Of a stretch of DNA of 64,000 nucleotides, positions 1 to 8,017 are shown one piece after another (the stretch's first letter is position 1; every line of letters begins with the position of its first letter). The notes under the pieces are model-generated. The model saw only the letters and a list, made by a program, of their open reading frames with translations, was not told where the DNA came from and ran no database searches. Origin of the DNA: RGIG7332 sp045580305 (GTDB lineage: Bacteria > Bacillota > Clostridia > Oscillospirales > JAAYXM01). The translations under genes and the position numbers were made by a program. The stretch lies in assembly GCA_045580305.1 (NCBI GenBank), contig JAZNNQ010000027.1, positions 1-64,000 on the forward strand, given 5' to 3'.

Positions 1-89
1 TCGGCGATAAGGTTAAGGTTATGGAAACTCGCCCTCTGTCCAAGGACAAGAGATGGCGCTTGGTTGAGATAATCGAGAAAGCACAATAA
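1..89 (+). CDS. rpsQ: 30S ribosomal protein S17, C-terminal part
   Basis: The first 29 codons end in GDKVKVMETRPLSKDKRWRL and a TAA at 87-89. This is the C-terminal beta-barrel end of ribosomal protein S17, an early 16S rRNA binder. The start lies upstream of the window. The position directly before rplN is the standard spc operon order, and the rplN ribosome binding site GGAGGT starts just after the stop. Identity is firm from the motif and the neighbours although only about a third of the protein is present. Confidence 0.93.
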   Translation, partial: GDKVKVMETRPLSKDKRWRLVEIIEKAQ

Positions 90-103
90 GGAGGTAGTGC
101 ACT

Positions 104-472
104 GTGGTACAGCAGGAAACCGTACTCAAGGTTGCCGATAACACCGGCGCCAAAGAGATTAAGTGCATCCGCGTGCTCGGTGGTTCTATGCGCAGATACG
201 CTAACATCGGTGATGTTATCGTTGCATCTGTTCGCAAGGCAAATCCGGGTGGTATAGTTAAAAAAGGCGATGTAGTACGCGCAGTTGTCGTACGCAGCGC
301 TAAGGGCGTTCGCCGTGCAGACGGTACTTATATCCGTTTTGACGAGAACGCAGCTGTTATCATTAAAGAGGACAAGAATCCGAGAGGTACTCGTATCTTC
401 GGCCCGGTAGCGAGAGAGCTTCGTGATAAGGACTACATGAAGATCCTTTCACTTGCACCGGAAGTTCTTTAA
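104..472 (+). CDS. rplN: 50S ribosomal protein L14
   Basis: The 122-residue product has the full usual length for L14, which sits at the 30S-50S interface and contacts L19 and 16S helix 14. The N-terminus VQQETVLKVADNTGAKEIKC is the family signature. The start codon is GTG at 104, placed correctly behind GGAGGT at 90-95, and it aligns with the usual MIQQ start of the family. The gene lies 14 bp after rpsQ and is followed by rplX, the standard spc order, so it is cotranscribed with the ribosomal operon. Confidence 0.97.
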   Translation: MVQQETVLKVADNTGAKEIKCIRVLGGSMRRYANIGDVIVASVRKANPGGIVKKGDVVRAVVVRSAKGVRRADGTYIRFDENAAVIIKEDKNPRGTRIFGPVARELRDKDYMKILSLAPEVL

Positions 473-486
473 TGGAGGATGCAAGA

Positions 487-807
487 ATGAACAAGATGAA
501 TATTAAAACTAACGACACAGTTGTGGTTATCGCAGGTAAGGACAAGGGCAAAAAAGGCAAGGTCCTCGCTGCTAACCCGGCAAAAAATCGCGTCGTAGTT
601 GAGGGCGTAAACTTAGCAACAGTTCATGTAAGCGCGCAGAAGAGCGGTGGTTCCGACAACGGTATCATCAAGCGCGAAGCTGCACTTCATGTATCTAATG
701 TTATGCGTATTTGCCCCAAGTGCGATGCACCGACTCGTACAGCACACAAGTTCTTGGAAGACGGAACCAAGGTTCGCGTTTGCAAGAAGTGCGGCGAGAC
801 CATATAA
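487..807 (+). CDS. rplX: 50S ribosomal protein L24
   Basis: L24 is an assembly-initiator protein of the large subunit. The KOW motif is at residues 9-36 (TVVVIAGKDKGKKGKVL). The C-terminal half holds two CxxC pairs (Cys76/79 and Cys99/102) typical of the zinc-ribbon form of L24. An in-frame ATG exists at 472, overlapping the rplN stop, but GGAGG at 474-478 is spaced correctly for the ATG at 487, which also matches the family N-terminus, so 487 is chosen. The protein has 106 residues. Confidence 0.96.
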   Translation: MNKMNIKTNDTVVVIAGKDKGKKGKVLAANPAKNRVVVEGVNLATVHVSAQKSGGSDNGIIKREAALHVSNVMRICPKCDAPTRTAHKFLEDGTKVRVCKKCGETI

Positions 808-822
808 GGGAGGAGACAGCAT

Positions 823-1365
823 ATGCCTAGACTTCGTGATAAATATGTAAATGATGTTGCTCCGGCTCTTATGAAGAAGTTCAACTACAAGAGCCCGATG
901 CAGATTCCGAGACTCGATAAGATTATCGTAAATGTCGGCTGCGGCGATGCTAAGGAGAACGCAAAGGTTCTCGATGCAGTAGTTGCAGATATCACAGCAA
1001 TCACCGGACAGAAGGCGGTTATTACCAAAGCAAAGAAGTCCGTTGCTAACTTTAAGCTCCGTGAGGGCCAGCCGGTAGGCGTTAAGGTAACTCTTCGCGC
1101 TGACCGTATGTGGGAGTTCTTAGATCGTTTATTCAACATCGCACTCCCCCGTGTTCGTGACTTCCGCGGTATTAACCCCAACTCCTTCGACGGTCGTGGT
1201 AACTATTCCTTCGGCCTTAAGGAGCAGCTTATCTTCCCGGAAATCGAATACGATAAAATCGACAAGATCCGCGGTATGGATATCGCTATCTGTACCACCG
1301 CAACCACTGACGAAGAAGCTCGTGAGTTATTAGCTCTCATGGGTGCTCCGTTTAGTAAGAATTAG
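823..1365 (+). CDS. rplE: 50S ribosomal protein L5
   Basis: The 180-residue product matches full-length L5, which binds 5S rRNA and contacts the P-site tRNA and S13. Family motifs visible are the KIIVNVGCGDAKENAKVLD stretch near residue 34, QKAVITKAKKSVANFKLREG near 68, and RDFRGINPNSFDGRGNYSFG near 112. GGGAGGAG lies about 8 bases upstream of the ATG. The gene sits between rplX and rpsZ in the spc order with short spacers, so it belongs to the same transcript. Confidence 0.97.
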   Translation: MPRLRDKYVNDVAPALMKKFNYKSPMQIPRLDKIIVNVGCGDAKENAKVLDAVVADITAITGQKAVITKAKKSVANFKLREGQPVGVKVTLRADRMWEFLDRLFNIALPRVRDFRGINPNSFDGRGNYSFGLKEQLIFPEIEYDKIDKIRGMDIAICTTATTDEEARELLALMGAPFSKN

Positions 1366-1379
1366 GAGGGCAAAGACTG

Positions 1380-1565
1380 ATGGCTAAGAAAGCAATGGTT
1401 CTCAAGCAGCAGAAAGAGCCCAAGTACTCGACCCGTTCATACAACAGATGCAAGATATGCGGAAGACCGCATGCTTATCTCCGCGATTTCGGTATTTGCC
1501 GTATCTGCTTTAGAGAGCTTGCATACAAAGGTCAGATCCCGGGCGTTCGCAAGGCGAGCTGGTAA
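1380..1565 (+). CDS. rpsZ: 30S ribosomal protein S14, type Z
   Basis: The 61-residue product is the short zinc-binding form of S14, with Cys24/Cys27 and Cys40/Cys43 forming the zinc knuckle in the small-subunit head. This is the form typical of Firmicutes; the longer zinc-free S14 is usually encoded elsewhere and Zur-controlled. AGGAGGG overlaps the end of rplE and sets the start at 1380. The arrangement rplE-rpsZ-rpsH is the standard operon order. Confidence 0.97.
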   Translation: MAKKAMVLKQQKEPKYSTRSYNRCKICGRPHAYLRDFGICRICFRELAYKGQIPGVRKASW

Positions 1566-1624
1566 ACAACTCATAATAACGAATCAATGATTCGAAATTG
1601 ACTTCTCTAAAGGAGGTAAGACAA

Positions 1625-2023
1625 ATGCACATTACAGATCCTATTGCTGATATGCTGACCCGTATTCGTAACGCGAATGCAGCGAAGCATGCAACGGTAG
1701 ATGTGCCTGCGTCGAACATGAAGAAAGCCATCGCGCAGATTCTGCTCGACGAGGGTTATATTAAGAATTTCCAGATCATCGATGATGCCGGACAGGGCAC
1801 CATCAAGATCACACTCAAGTACACCCAGAACAAGGAACAGGTCATCAAGGGACTCCGCCGAGTTTCCAAGCCTGGTCTCCGCGTGTATGCAGGTGCCGAG
1901 AATCTCCCCAGCGTATTAAAGGGCCTCGGTATCGCAATCGTTTCCACTTCCAAGGGTGTTATGACCGATAAGAAGGCAAGGACAGAAAATGTCGGCGGCG
2001 AAGTCCTCGCATTCGTTTGGTAA
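1625..2023 (+). CDS. rpsH: 30S ribosomal protein S8
   Basis: S8 is a central-domain primary 16S rRNA binder and, in E. coli, the translational repressor of the spc operon. The product begins MHITDPIADMLTRIRNANAA and has 132 residues, the usual length. The frame stays open upstream to 1598, but AAAGGAGG at 1610-1617 and the family N-terminus fix the start at 1625. The C-terminal STSKGVMTDKKAR motif is the conserved rRNA-binding segment. Confidence 0.97.
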   Translation: MHITDPIADMLTRIRNANAAKHATVDVPASNMKKAIAQILLDEGYIKNFQIIDDAGQGTIKITLKYTQNKEQVIKGLRRVSKPGLRVYAGAENLPSVLKGLGIAIVSTSKGVMTDKKARTENVGGEVLAFVW

Positions 2024-2037
2024 GGAGGAACTGATTT

Positions 2038-2586
2038 ATGTCACGTATAGGAAAAGCTCCGATTACGGTTCCTGCAGGTGTTACCGTTACCCTTGGTAGT
2101 GATAACCTTGTAACCGTAAAGGGCCCGAAGGGCACCTTAGAGCAGAAGATGCATGCAAACATGCAGATTGCACAGGATGGCGACGTAATCACCGTTACCC
2201 GTCCTAACGAAGAAAAGGAAAACAAGAGCTTACACGGCTTAACCCGTACACTTATCAACAACATGATCATCGGTGTAACCGAGGGCTACTCCAAGGAACT
2301 CGATGTAAACGGTGTTGGTTACAGGGTTGCAAAGCAGGGCAAGCAGCTTGTAATGAACCTGGGTTACTCACATCAGGTTATCATGGATGAAATTCCGGGT
2401 ATTACCATCGATGTACCGAACCCGAACAAGATCATCATCAGCGGTCCCGATAAGCAGGCTGTTGGTCAGTTCGCGGCAGAAGTTCGCGAGAAGAGACCGC
2501 CGGAGCCGTACAAGGGCAAGGGTATCAAGTATGTTGATGAGTATATCCGCCGCAAGGAAGGCAAGGCCGGCGGCAAGAAGAAATAA
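2038..2586 (+). CDS. rplF: 50S ribosomal protein L6
   Basis: The 182-residue L6 has two related alpha/beta domains and sits near the factor-binding site of the large subunit. It opens MSRIGKAPITVPAGVTVT and carries the signature PEPYKGKGIKYVDEYIRRKEGK near its C-terminus (residues 155-177). AAGGAGGAA lies upstream of the ATG. It follows rpsH by 14 bp and precedes rplR, as expected for the spc operon. Confidence 0.97.
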   Translation: MSRIGKAPITVPAGVTVTLGSDNLVTVKGPKGTLEQKMHANMQIAQDGDVITVTRPNEEKENKSLHGLTRTLINNMIIGVTEGYSKELDVNGVGYRVAKQGKQLVMNLGYSHQVIMDEIPGITIDVPNPNKIIISGPDKQAVGQFAAEVREKRPPEPYKGKGIKYVDEYIRRKEGKAGGKKK

Positions 2587-2603
2587 AAGTGAGGTGTGCC
2601 TAA

Positions 2604-2963
2604 ATGGTTTCAAAGTTAGATTCCAACAAGCAGCGCTTAAAGCGTCATAAAAGAGTACGCGCGAAAATCTCCGGCACAGCCGAGCGTCCGCGTCTTAATG
2701 TTTTCCGCAGCAACACAAACATCTATGCACAGATCATTGACGATACAACCGGTACTACCATTGTAGCGGCAAACAGTGCAGAGAAAGCTTTTGAAGGCAA
2801 CGGCGGAAACAAAGAGGCTGCAAAGAAAGTCGGCTTAATGATTGCTGAGAGAGCAAAGGACAAGGGTATTTCGTCTGTCGTATTTGACCGTGGCGGCTAC
2901 CTGTTCCACGGACGAGTTAAAGAACTCGCAGAAGGCGCCCGCGAGGGTGGACTTCAGTTTTAA
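2604..2963 (+). CDS. rplR: 50S ribosomal protein L18
   Basis: The 119-residue L18 is a 5S rRNA-binding protein of the central protuberance. Visible motifs are the basic N-terminus RLKRHKRVRAKISGTAERPR, RLNVFRSNTNIYAQIIDD, and the C-terminal VVFDRGGYLFHGRVKELAEG. The ATG at 2604 is preceded by GTGAGGTG. Length and order between rplF and rpsE are standard. Confidence 0.97.
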   Translation: MVSKLDSNKQRLKRHKRVRAKISGTAERPRLNVFRSNTNIYAQIIDDTTGTTIVAANSAEKAFEGNGGNKEAAKKVGLMIAERAKDKGISSVVFDRGGYLFHGRVKELAEGAREGGLQF

Positions 2964-2981
2964 TTGGGAGGAGGTAGAATC

Positions 2982-3485
2982 ATGGCTCAGAAATTTGAAC
3001 AGCCGGATGATGGTTTACAGGAAAAAGTTGTTGCCTTAAACCGTGTATCCAAAACCGTAAAGGGTGGACGCGTTATCAAGTTCTCAGCTTTAGTTGTTGT
3101 CGGTGACGGCAACGGCACCGTAGGCTTCGGTCTCGGTAAGGCTGCTGAAGTTCCGGACGCTATCCGCAAGGGCATCGAAGATGCTAAGAAGAATATGGTC
3201 AAGATTTCACTTCTCGGTACCACGATTCCTCATGAAGTTATCGGTAACTTTGGCGCAGGCCGTGTATTATTAAAGCCGGCTGCTCCCGGTACCGGTGTTA
3301 TCGCAGGTGGCGCAGTTCGTGCTGTTGTCGAAGCTGCAGGTATTCGTGATATCCGTACAAAGTGTCTTCGTTCCAACAATCCGCAGAATGTCGTTAGTGC
3401 TACAATGGAGGGTCTTAAGAGCCTTCGTGGCGCTGAAGAAGTCGCAAATATCCGCGGCAAGGCAGTCAGCGAAATAATAGGTTAG
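2982..3485 (+). CDS. rpsE: 30S ribosomal protein S5
   Basis: S5 takes part in decoding fidelity and mRNA helicase function of the 30S subunit. The product has 167 residues from the ATG at 2982. An in-frame TTG at 2964 overlaps the Shine-Dalgarno sequence GGGAGGAGG itself and is rejected as the start. Family motifs are VKGGRVIKFSALVVVGDGNG near residue 24 and GTGVIAGGAVRAVVEAAG near 108. The position between rplR and rpmD is standard. Confidence 0.96.
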   Translation: MAQKFEQPDDGLQEKVVALNRVSKTVKGGRVIKFSALVVVGDGNGTVGFGLGKAAEVPDAIRKGIEDAKKNMVKISLLGTTIPHEVIGNFGAGRVLLKPAAPGTGVIAGGAVRAVVEAAGIRDIRTKCLRSNNPQNVVSATMEGLKSLRGAEEVANIRGKAVSEIIG

Positions 3486-3497
3486 GAGGGCTAAGTC

Positions 3498-3677
3498 GTG
3501 GCTCAGCTTAAAATTACGCTCACCAAGAGCTTAGTTGGCAGAATCGAGAAACACATTGCCACTGCTAACTCTCTTGGTCTTAAAAAGATTAATGATGTGA
3601 CAGTACAGCCTGATAATGCGCAGACTCGCGGCAAGATCGCGAAGATCAGCTACCTTATCAAGGTTGAAGCTGAATAG
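3498..3677 (+). CDS. rpmD: 50S ribosomal protein L30
   Basis: This small gene of 59 codons plus stop starts with GTG at 3498 behind TTAGGAGGG. The product begins VAQLKITLTKSLVGRIEKH, the L30 signature, and continues with the conserved ATANSLGL and DNAQTRGKI segments. L30 is a small peripheral protein of the large subunit. Two stops in a row (TAGTAG at 3675-3680) end it, the second overlapping the rplO leader. Order rpsE-rpmD-rplO is standard. Confidence 0.95.
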   Translation: MAQLKITLTKSLVGRIEKHIATANSLGLKKINDVTVQPDNAQTRGKIAKISYLIKVEAE

Positions 3678-3693
3678 TAGGGAGGTGCAACAG

Positions 3694-4134
3694 ATGAAAT
3701 TGCATGAATTATCTCCCGCTTATGGCTCTACTAAGGAAGTAAAGCGCAAAGGTCGTGGACCGGCATCCGGTAACGGCAAGACCGCTGGCAAGGGTCATAA
3801 GGGTCAGAACGCTCGTTCAGGCGGTGGCGTTCGCATCGGCTTCGAAGGTGGTCAGATGCCTATCACCCGTCGCTTACCGAAGCGTGGTTTCAACAATATC
3901 TTCGCTAAGAAGTATTGCATCATCAATGTTTCTGATTTAGAGGCATTTGATAACGACGCAGTAGTCACTATTGACGAGCTCGTCGCTTGCGGCAAGATCC
4001 GCAAACCGGAGAATGGTCTTCGCGTTTTAGGAAATGGTGCGCTCACTAAGAAGCTCACAGTAAAGGCGGTGGCTTTCTCCAAATCTGCTAAAGAGAAAAT
4101 CGAAGCAGCAGGTGGAAAGGTCGAGGTGATTTAG
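3694..4134 (+). CDS. rplO: 50S ribosomal protein L15
   Basis: The 146-residue L15 starts MKLHELSPAYGSTKEVKRKG, followed by the glycine-rich extension GKTAGKGHKGQNARSGGG and FEGGQMPITRRLPKRGF, the family signature that threads into 23S rRNA. The frame is open upstream to 3616 through rpmD, but GGAGGTG at 3681-3687 fixes the ATG at 3694. The stop TAG at 4132-4134 directly abuts the secY start, suggesting translational coupling. Confidence 0.96.
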   Translation: MKLHELSPAYGSTKEVKRKGRGPASGNGKTAGKGHKGQNARSGGGVRIGFEGGQMPITRRLPKRGFNNIFAKKYCIINVSDLEAFDNDAVVTIDELVACGKIRKPENGLRVLGNGALTKKLTVKAVAFSKSAKEKIEAAGGKVEVI

Positions 4135-5430
4135 TTGTTACAGACTATCAGGAATGCATGGAAAATCCCCGAGCTTAGAAAGAAAATTTTCTTCACTCTG
4201 ATTTGCCTTGTTATATTCCGCCTCGGTTCGGCGATCCCGGTTCCCTTTATCGATACAGTTGCTCTTGAGGCTTTCTTCGGACAGTATCAGAACACTGTAC
4301 TCGGTTTCTTCAATATGATGTCCGGTGGCGGCTTTGAGACCGCAAATATCTTTGCGCTCTCCATTCAGCCCTACATCAACGCATCAATTATTATGCAGCT
4401 CCTCTCCGTTGCTATCCCCGCTCTCGAGCGTATGGTTAAAGACGGTGGCGAGGACGGCCGTAAGAAGCTTGCAACCATTACCCGTTATGTAACAGTTGCG
4501 CTCGGTCTCCTTATGGGCTTCGCATACTACACAATGCTCAAATCCGGTCAGTTAATTCAGCCCGGTGAGTTAAACCCCACTTACGCTGCAATTGTTATCA
4601 TTCTTACATTTACAGCAGGTAGTGCGTTTATTATGTGGCTTGGCGAGAAGATCACCGACAAGGGTATCGGAAACGGTATTTCAATTATCCTTTTCGCAAG
4701 TATTATTTCACGCGGTCCCCAGATTATCAACAGCGCATGGGGACAGTTAGCTGCAGGACAGCTCAACTGGGTAAAGCTTATTGGCGTAGTTGTTCTCTTC
4801 CTTGCAGTTATCGCATTCATCATCTGGGTATCTGATGCAGAGCGCAGAATTCCGATCAATTATGCAAAGAAAATGGTTGGTCGCAGAATGTATGGTGGCC
4901 GCAACACTAACCTTCCGATTAAGGTTAATATGTCCGGCGTTATGCCTATCATCTTCGCGTCTTCTATTACAACCCTTCCGGCAACGATTATGGCGTTCTT
5001 CGGCGCTAATCCGACTACCGGCTTCTGGGGCTTTATGAATAGAAATGTCTTTGCTATGGACAGCTGGGGCTATGCGGTATTATACTTCTTACTCATAGTA
5101 TTCTTCAGCTACTTCTACGCTGCAATCCAGTACAACCCGGTTGAGATTGCTAACAACCTGAGAAACAACGGCGGATTTATTCCGGGCTTCCGTCCGGGTG
5201 AGCCGACTTCATCCTTTATCACAAAGGTTATGAACAAGGTTACACTTTTCGGCGCGTTCTATCTCGGTATTATTGCTATCCTTCCGATCGTTGTGGGTAC
5301 GGCTGTAAACATCTCCGGACTTACAATCGGCGGTACCTCAATCATGATCGTTGTCAGCGTTGCTCTTGAAACCGTTAAGCAGATGGAGCAGCAGATGATG
5401 ATTCGCAACTACAAGGGATTCCTTGAATAA
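4135..5430 (+). CDS. secY: Protein translocase channel subunit SecY
   Basis: SecY is the ten-helix channel of the Sec translocon in the cytoplasmic membrane. The 431-residue product starts LQTIRNAWKIPELRKKI. Family signatures are FFNMMSGGGFETANIFALSI (about residues 60-80, plug region), the cytoplasmic loop AERRIPINYAKK near 240, and FIPGFRPGEPT near 353. The start codon is TTG at 4135, directly adjoining the rplO stop. GAGGTG at 4123-4128 within rplO serves as its ribosome binding site. Location between rplO and adk is typical for Firmicutes. Confidence 0.96.
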   Translation: MLQTIRNAWKIPELRKKIFFTLICLVIFRLGSAIPVPFIDTVALEAFFGQYQNTVLGFFNMMSGGGFETANIFALSIQPYINASIIMQLLSVAIPALERMVKDGGEDGRKKLATITRYVTVALGLLMGFAYYTMLKSGQLIQPGELNPTYAAIVIILTFTAGSAFIMWLGEKITDKGIGNGISIILFASIISRGPQIINSAWGQLAAGQLNWVKLIGVVVLFLAVIAFIIWVSDAERRIPINYAKKMVGRRMYGGRNTNLPIKVNMSGVMPIIFASSITTLPATIMAFFGANPTTGFWGFMNRNVFAMDSWGYAVLYFLLIVFFSYFYAAIQYNPVEIANNLRNNGGFIPGFRPGEPTSSFITKVMNKVTLFGAFYLGIIAILPIVVGTAVNISGLTIGGTSIMIVVSVALETVKQMEQQMMIRNYKGFLE

Positions 5431-5446
5431 AAAGAGGTAGATAGCA

Positions 5447-6079
5447 ATGAAACTTATACTTTTAGGTGCTCCGGGTGCCGGCAAAGGCACTCAGGCAGAA
5501 ATAATTTGCGCGAAGCTCAATATTCCGGCGATTTCCACCGGTAATATCCTTCGCGAGGCAATTAAAAACGGAACAGCCATCGGTCTTGAGGCTAAAAGCT
5601 ATATGGACGCCGGCAAATTGGTTCCGGACAATGTCATCGTTGGCGTTGTCAAAGAGCGACTGGCAGCTGATGACTGTAAGGCAGGTTATATCTTAGACGG
5701 TATGCCCCGTACAGTTGCCCAGGCTGAGGCTCTCGACGAAATGGGTGTTGTAATCGACACCGTTCTCTCCCTCGAGGTAGAGGATGAAGTAATCGAGAAG
5801 CGTATGAGCGGTCGCCGCGTTTGTGAGGGTTGTGGTGCTTCCTATCACATCCAGCACAAGCAACCCAAGGTTGAGGGTGTTTGCGACTCTTGTGGCGGAA
5901 AGCTCATCTGCCGTAAGGACGACGCTCCCGAGACCGTTCGTGACAGACTTAATGTTTATCACGAGCAGACCGAGCCCCTTAAGGATTACTACGAGAAACA
6001 GGGTAAGCTTACTAAGGTTAACGGTCAGGACGGGCTTGAGGACACAACGCGCTTAGTGTTCGCAGCTCTTGGGATTTAG
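5447..6079 (+). CDS. adk: Adenylate kinase, zinc-LID type
   Basis: Adenylate kinase interconverts ATP plus AMP with two ADP in the cytoplasm. The 210-residue product has the P-loop GAPGAGKGTQ at residues 7-16, the AMP-site motif STGNILREAI near 30, and a LID domain with Cys126/Cys129 and Cys146/Cys149, the structural zinc site common in Gram-positive enzymes. The usual LDGFPRT motif reads LDGMPRT here (residue 86 is Met), a mild deviation. Gene order secY-adk-map is standard. Confidence 0.97.
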   Translation: MKLILLGAPGAGKGTQAEIICAKLNIPAISTGNILREAIKNGTAIGLEAKSYMDAGKLVPDNVIVGVVKERLAADDCKAGYILDGMPRTVAQAEALDEMGVVIDTVLSLEVEDEVIEKRMSGRRVCEGCGASYHIQHKQPKVEGVCDSCGGKLICRKDDAPETVRDRLNVYHEQTEPLKDYYEKQGKLTKVNGQDGLEDTTRLVFAALGI

Positions 6080-6102
6080 TGAAATGTATTTTATCCGTAT
6101 AT

Positions 6103-6133
6103 GTCGGATGCGCAAGTTATTTGCGTATCCGGC
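6103..6133 (+). other. Intergenic RNA hairpin between adk and map
   Basis: GTCGGATGCGCAA at 6103-6115 pairs with TTGCGTATCCGGC at 6121-6133 around a 5-nt loop, giving 13 pairs with two G-U wobbles in the RNA. No uridine run follows, so it is not an ordinary intrinsic terminator. It may be a processing or stability element inside the operon mRNA. Confidence 0.6.
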
Positions 6134-6169
6134 CTAACCCGGACAAAGAGTTTGGGAGGAAATTAGTGC

Positions 6170-6928
6170 ATGATAGAAATTAAATCCGCAAAACAACTTG
6201 AAAAAATGCGAATTGCAGGCGCGATTGCCGCATCGGCACTTGCCGCCGCAGGTCGCAAAGTAGCGCAAGGTGTTACCACCAAGGAGCTTGATGACTTTAT
6301 CAAAAAATACATCATATCCCGTGGTGCTACCCCTACATTTTTAGGATATGGCGGTTTTCCGGGTGCCGCGTGCATCTCGGTAAACGATGAAGTGATCCAC
6401 GGAATACCGGGATCGAAAAAACTTCAAAACGGTGATATCGTAAAAATCGATGTAGGTGCCACCTATGAAGGATATGTAGGCGACTGTGCAAACACATTTG
6501 CGGTCGGCGAAATTTCAGATGAGGCAAAACGGCTCATTCAGGTAACACAGCAGAGCTTCTATGAGGGTATGAAGTACGCTCGTGTCGGGAATCGGGTTTC
6601 CGACATCTCCCACGCGATTGGCACCTATGTCGAGTCGCAGGGATTTTCGGTAGTTCGTGATTTCGTTGGACACGGCGTGGGTTCTAAGCTACACGAGGAG
6701 CCTGAGGTTCCAAATTTCGGAATTCCCGGAAAAGGAGCCAGACTTTGCGCCGGAATGACCCTTGCAGTTGAGCCTATGGTCAACGCAGGAACATTCCCGG
6801 TAAAAATCTTAAGTGATGGCTGGACAGTTAAAACCCGCGATGGTAAGCTGTCTGCACATTACGAAAATTCAATTGCTATCACAGACGGTGATCCGATAAT
6901 CTTAACGGCCGCAGATGAGGAAATATAA
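6170..6928 (+). CDS. map: Type I methionine aminopeptidase
   Basis: MetAP removes the initiator methionine from nascent proteins. The 252-residue product has the pita-bread fold motifs and all five metal ligands: Asp94 (KIDVG), Asp105 (GDCANTF), His168 (GHGVG), Glu201 (VEPM) and Glu232 (HYENS). It has no N-terminal extension, so it is the short bacterial type I form. GGGAGGAAATT lies upstream of the ATG at 6170. It is followed 1 bp after its stop by the KOW protein gene. Confidence 0.96.
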   Translation: MIEIKSAKQLEKMRIAGAIAASALAAAGRKVAQGVTTKELDDFIKKYIISRGATPTFLGYGGFPGAACISVNDEVIHGIPGSKKLQNGDIVKIDVGATYEGYVGDCANTFAVGEISDEAKRLIQVTQQSFYEGMKYARVGNRVSDISHAIGTYVESQGFSVVRDFVGHGVGSKLHEEPEVPNFGIPGKGARLCAGMTLAVEPMVNAGTFPVKILSDGWTVKTRDGKLSAHYENSIAITDGDPIILTAADEEI

Positions 6929-6929
6929 G

Positions 6930-7217
6930 ATGGATGTTAGTAATAACCAGATCGTTTTTTCTCTCGCCGGCAGAGATAAAGGTCATTTGTTCATTGTGAT
7001 GGAAACTGAACCAGACTTCGTGTACCTTGTCGATGGAAAGCTTCGAAAGGTGGACTCGCCGAAGAAAAAGCGCAGAAAGCATGTTGCTTATGCGGGTAGC
7101 CTCGGTGAGCAGCTCCTTACAAAGCTTAATTCCGGCGAGAAGGTATTAAACAGCGAGATACGCAGGGCGCTTGCCGAATTTTCTAATAAAAACGGCAAAG
7201 AGTCGCTTCAAGCATAG
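6930..7217 (+). CDS. KOW-domain RNA-binding protein (L14e-like)
   Basis: This 95-residue basic protein has an N-terminal KOW-type motif (VFSLAGRDKGHLFIVMETEP, about residues 9-28) followed by a lysine/arginine-rich segment SPKKKRRKHV. Such L14e/KOW-like proteins are commonly encoded between map and infA in Clostridia and are presumed to bind RNA, but no precise role is established. An in-frame ATG at 6915 overlaps map. The ATG at 6930 is preferred because GAGGAA at 6917-6922 is spaced 7 bases before it. Confidence 0.85.
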   Translation: MDVSNNQIVFSLAGRDKGHLFIVMETEPDFVYLVDGKLRKVDSPKKKRRKHVAYAGSLGEQLLTKLNSGEKVLNSEIRRALAEFSNKNGKESLQA

Positions 7218-7229
7218 GAGGTAATTTGC

Positions 7230-7448
7230 TTGGCAAAAGAAGACGTAATCGAGCTCGAAGGTACCGTCATAGAGGCGCTGCCGAATGCCATGTTCCAAGT
7301 GGACATCGGTAATGGGCATACAATATTAGCGCATATTTCCGGTAAGCTTCGTATGCATTTTATCCGGATTTTACCGGGTGATAAGGTAACCGTGGAAATG
7401 TCACCGTATGACTTAACACGCGGCCGCATCACTTGGAGGTCTAAGTAG
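7230..7448 (+). CDS. infA: Translation initiation factor IF-1
   Basis: IF-1 is an OB-fold factor that occupies the 30S A site during initiation. The 72-residue product has the canonical length and sequence, with AKEDVIELEGTVIEALPNAM and HISGKLRMHFIRILPGDKV. The start codon is TTG at 7230 behind AGGAGG at 7217-7222. It lies between the KOW gene and rpmJ, the standard Gram-positive order. Confidence 0.97.
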   Translation: MAKEDVIELEGTVIEALPNAMFQVDIGNGHTILAHISGKLRMHFIRILPGDKVTVEMSPYDLTRGRITWRSK

Positions 7449-7449
7449 T

Positions 7450-7466
7450 CGAGGGATAACCCCTCG
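7450..7466 (+). other. Short hairpin between infA and rpmJ
   Basis: CGAGGG at 7450-7455 and CCCTCG at 7461-7466 form a perfect 6-bp stem with loop ATAAC, two bases after the infA stop. No T-run follows. It resembles the other U-tract-free hairpins in this operon (6103, 9083, 10154). Confidence 0.5.
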
Positions 7467-7488
7467 TGTTAAACAGGAGGTTTTTGAA

Positions 7489-7602
7489 ATGAAAGTAAGA
7501 CCATCCGTTAAGCCTATGTGCGAGAAATGTAAGATCATTCGTCGCAAGGGCAGAGTAATGGTTATTTGCGAGAACCCAAAGCACAAACAGAAACAGGGCT
7601 AA
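7489..7602 (+). CDS. rpmJ: 50S ribosomal protein L36, zinc form
   Basis: The 37-residue product is MKVRPSVKPMCEKCKIIRR followed by the usual KGRVMVICENPKHKQKQG end. It has the zinc ligands Cys11, Cys14, Cys27 and His32 of the C+ form of L36, the smallest large-subunit protein. CAGGAGG lies 7 bases upstream of the ATG. Position between infA and rpsM is standard. Confidence 0.97.
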   Translation: MKVRPSVKPMCEKCKIIRRKGRVMVICENPKHKQKQG

Positions 7603-7633
7603 AACAAAGTTTATAATTGGAGGTGCAAGTTAA

Positions 7634-8002
7634 ATGGCACGTATAGCCGGAACTGACCTGCCGAAGGAGAAAAGACTTGAAATCGGTCTCACATACATCT
7701 TCGGTATCGGCAGAACTCGCGCAAAAGAAATCCTTGCAGCAACCGGTTTAAACCCGGACACTCGTGTTAAGGATTTAACAGAGGACGATGTTGCAAAGCT
7801 GCGTGAATTTATCGACAACAACTATAGCGTCGAGGGTGACCTCCGCCGTGATATCGCACTCGACATCAAGCGCTTAATCGAAATTGGCGCATACCGTGGC
7901 ATTCGCCACAGAAGAGGTCTTCCTGTTCGCGGACAGCGCACAAAGACCAATGCAAGAACACGCAAGGGTCCGGCAAAGACCATTGCAAACAAGAAGAAGT
8001 AA
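7634..8002 (+). CDS. rpsM: 30S ribosomal protein S13
   Basis: S13 lies in the 30S head and forms intersubunit bridges to L5. The 122-residue product starts MARIAGTDLPKEKRLEIGLT, has the helix-two-turn-helix GIGRTRAKEILAATG near residue 26, and ends in the basic GLPVRGQRTKTNARTRKGP tail that contacts P-site tRNA. GGAGG lies upstream of the ATG. It begins the alpha-operon part of the cluster. Confidence 0.97.
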   Translation: MARIAGTDLPKEKRLEIGLTYIFGIGRTRAKEILAATGLNPDTRVKDLTEDDVAKLREFIDNNYSVEGDLRRDIALDIKRLIEIGAYRGIRHRRGLPVRGQRTKTNARTRKGPAKTIANKKK

Positions 8003-8017
8003 GGAGGGTTATGAGAA

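Noticed and set aside
764..775. GAACCAAGGTTC, a match to the LexA box pattern
   Set aside because: It lies inside the rplX coding sequence far from a promoter. The match is expected by chance.
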